Made by a program: the position numbers and the translations under genes
Source of the DNA: Lysobacteraceae bacterium
GTDB taxonomy: Bacteria; Pseudomonadota; Gammaproteobacteria; Xanthomonadales; Wenzhouxiangellaceae
Length of the DNA stretch: 7,218 bases
Reading direction: 5' to 3'
Assembly: GCA_020201235.1 (NCBI GenBank)
Contig: JAIVHD010000080.1
Span: 10,165-17,382, forward strand
In this document: positions 6,095-7,218 of the stretch, one piece after another
Layout of the letters: the number at the start of each line of letters is the position of its first letter
Position numbering within the stretch: position 1 is the first letter of the stretch
Notes under the pieces: model-generated
Databases searched by the model: none
What the model was told of the DNA's origin: nothing
Seen by the model: the letters and a program-made list of their open reading frames with translations, nothing else

Positions 6095-7024
6095 TTAGAA
6101 GATCGACAGATTGAGTCGATCGGTCAACTCGTGCAGCGCGACGCGCCCGGCCAGCGAGCTGCCCGACGAATCAAGCGGCGGCGACCACACGCAAATGCCA
6201 GAATGGTCCGGGGCGGCGGCCATGATGCCGCCGGCAACCCCGCTTTTGCACGGCAAGCCCACGCTGAAGGCGAACTCGCCGGCCGCATCGTAGGTTCCGC
6301 AGGTCAGCATTAGGGCCATGACGCGCTTGGCCAGCGAAGAAGGCAGCACCTGTCGGCCGCTGGCCGGATCGGTGCCGTCGTTGGCCAGAAAGCGCATCGC
6401 GCGCGCGATCTGCCGCGCGCTCATCATCAGCGAGCACTGCGTGTTGTAGACCTCGAGTACCTTGTCGACATCGTTATTCAAATTGCCGAACGCAGCCATC
6501 AGGCTGGCCATCGCTCGATTGCGTTGCGAGGCGTCGTTTTCGGCCGCCGCCACTTCGAAGTCGATTTCGATCGGATCGCCGGCCAGTTCGCCGACCAGTT
6601 GACGGATGCTTAGCACGGGGTCGGCGCAGTGTTCGATCAGCAGATCGTCGATCACCAGCGCGCCGGCGTTGATCATCGGATTGCGCGGTATGCCGCATTC
6701 GTGTTCGAGCTGGACCAGCGAGTTGAATGGGTCGCCGGACGGTTCGCGCCCCACGCGTTGCCAGATTTGGCGGTGCACGTCCTGCTCGCCGCCGATCTTT
6801 TGCATCGCGACGATCAACGAAAATACCTTCGACATGCTTTGGATCGGAAACGCGATGTCGACATCGCCAACCACGTGCTCGCTGCCGTCGAGCTCGATCA
6901 CCGCCAGCCCGAACAACTCGGGGTCGAGCGCGCGAAGCTGCGGGATATAGTCGGCCACGCGGCCGCGTCGGGCTTGCGGACGCGCGACGTCTGCGGCCCG
7001 GATGATTGCATCGGAAATATTCAT
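6095..7024 (-). CDS. glsA: Glutaminase (serine-dependent, GlsA/YneH family)
   Basis: A complete 309-residue glutaminase, almost the same length as E. coli YneH (308). It hydrolyses L-glutamine to L-glutamate and ammonia in the cytosol; it belongs to the beta-lactamase-like serine glutaminases, not the amidotransferase type. Residues mapped from the human enzyme by eye: Tyr27 (VADYIP), Gln62-Ser63-x-x-Lys66 (IQSMSK, the catalytic Ser/Lys pair), Asn101 (DPFNSLVQLE), Glu162 and Asn169, Tyr193, Tyr245 (TCGTYDAAGEFAF) and Val263 (CKSGVAGGI). IPRNPMINAGALV (112-124) is the family signature. All expected active-site residues are present. The ATG at 7024 is chosen over an in-frame extension to 7198: the protein from there aligns with YneH, AAGG precedes it by 6 nt, and the 58 extra residues would be translated repeat DNA. 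It is transcribed alone. The promoter must lie in or beside the repeat element at 7079-7218. Confidence 0.97.
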   Translation of the reverse strand: MNISDAIIRAADVARPQARRGRVADYIPQLRALDPELFGLAVIELDGSEHVVGDVDIAFPIQSMSKVFSLIVAMQKIGGEQDVHRQIWQRVGREPSGDPFNSLVQLEHECGIPRNPMINAGALVIDDLLIEHCADPVLSIRQLVGELAGDPIEIDFEVAAAENDASQRNRAMASLMAAFGNLNNDVDKVLEVYNTQCSLMMSARQIARAMRFLANDGTDPASGRQVLPSSLAKRVMALMLTCGTYDAAGEFAFSVGLPCKSGVAGGIMAAAPDHSGICVWSPPLDSSGSSLAGRVALHELTDRLNLSIF

Positions 7025-7067
7025 GGAAGACCTTGTCGGGGATGGTCGGTCATGGTAACTGGCCCAC

Positions 7068-7087
7068 ACAGGCTCCTCGGAGCCTGT
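7068..7087. repeat. Perfect 9-bp hairpin at the edge of the dispersed repeat
   Basis: ACAGGCTCC (7068-7076) and GGAGCCTGT (7079-7087) are perfect inverted repeats with a 2-nt loop. The right arm is the first 9 bp of the repeat element that begins at 7079, so the left arm may be a remnant of another copy's end abutting it head to head. It lies 44 bp upstream of the glsA start codon, within its likely leader or promoter region. Confidence 0.6.
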
Positions 7088-7218
7088 CGGATTTAACCGA
7101 TCTACGCTGAGGGAAAGTCCGGTTGGAGCCAGATTTTTCGATCTTTTGAGGCGAATAGTGGGCCTATTTAACGAAAAAGAGCGGGAAATCTGGCCCAATC
7201 CGGCTTTTCCGCAGTAGA
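7079..7218. repeat. Long near-palindromic repeat (MITE-like), truncated by window end
   Basis: The element starts with GGAGCCTGTCGGATTTAACC (7079-7098), a sequence also seen upstream of rep (705-724, two mismatches). From 7101 it folds on itself: 7101-7147 is an imperfect reverse complement of about 7175-7218. Both arms read TCTAC, a GG-AAAG block, CCGG, GCCAGATTT and CTTTT in the same order with a few mismatches and small gaps. The tip is AATAG-tgggc-CTATT (7154-7168), centred near 7161. The stem therefore covers the whole last 118 bp. If the symmetry continues past the window, the far end should be the inverted copy of 7079-7100, giving an element of roughly 160 bp. No transposase is visible, which suits a non-autonomous element or a long-hairpin intergenic repeat. 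Confidence 0.72.

Noticed and set aside
7025..7198. In-frame upstream extension of the glutaminase by 58 residues.
   Set aside because: The extension translates the palindromic repeat and spacer. The family N-terminus begins at the ATG at 7024.

Overview
The window is GC-rich, densely coded chromosomal DNA, most likely from a gammaproteobacterium. The Rep helicase, the type II thymidine kinase, the YqiJ/YqiK pair and the YneH-type glutaminase all read closest to the gammaproteobacterial versions I know. A Xanthomonadales/Wenzhouxiangella-like or Chromatiales-like host would fit, but I cannot fix the genus. I see no rRNA, tRNA, CRISPR array or prophage gene.

Left part (1-2212): the 5' two-fifths or so of a rep-type DNA helicase gene runs off the left edge on the minus strand. 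A roughly 200-bp divergent spacer holds a short dispersed repeat. It is followed on the plus strand by an exported protein of unknown function with a CQHC redox-like motif, then by thymidine kinase (tdk), which has lost most of its structural zinc ligands.

Middle (2213-5930): tdk converges on a minus-strand cluster that reads, in transcription order, small ribbon-helix-helix-like protein, PspA/IM30-family protein, YqiJ-like OB-fold membrane protein and YqiK-type flotillin. This is an envelope-stress / membrane-microdomain module: a peripheral coiled-coil membrane protein, a membrane-anchored OB-fold partner and a flotillin scaffold. The pspA stop and the yqiJ GTG start overlap by 4 bp. The yqiJ reading frame is broken inside what should be its last transmembrane segment, and about 19 codons seem to be missing there. 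The small upstream gene also looks as if its C-terminal part is out of frame. Either the front of this module is decaying or the assembly carries small deletions.

Right part (5931-7218): a spacer of about 160 bp with several short hairpins lies downstream of a complete glutaminase gene (minus strand). Behind the glutaminase start is the most unusual non-coding structure in the window, a near-palindrome of at least 118 bp (7101-7218). It is entered through a terminal sequence (7079-7100) that is also found upstream of rep. It looks like a MITE or long-hairpin dispersed repeat cut by the window edge, and it sits at about the same distance upstream of a minus-strand start codon as the rep-side copy.
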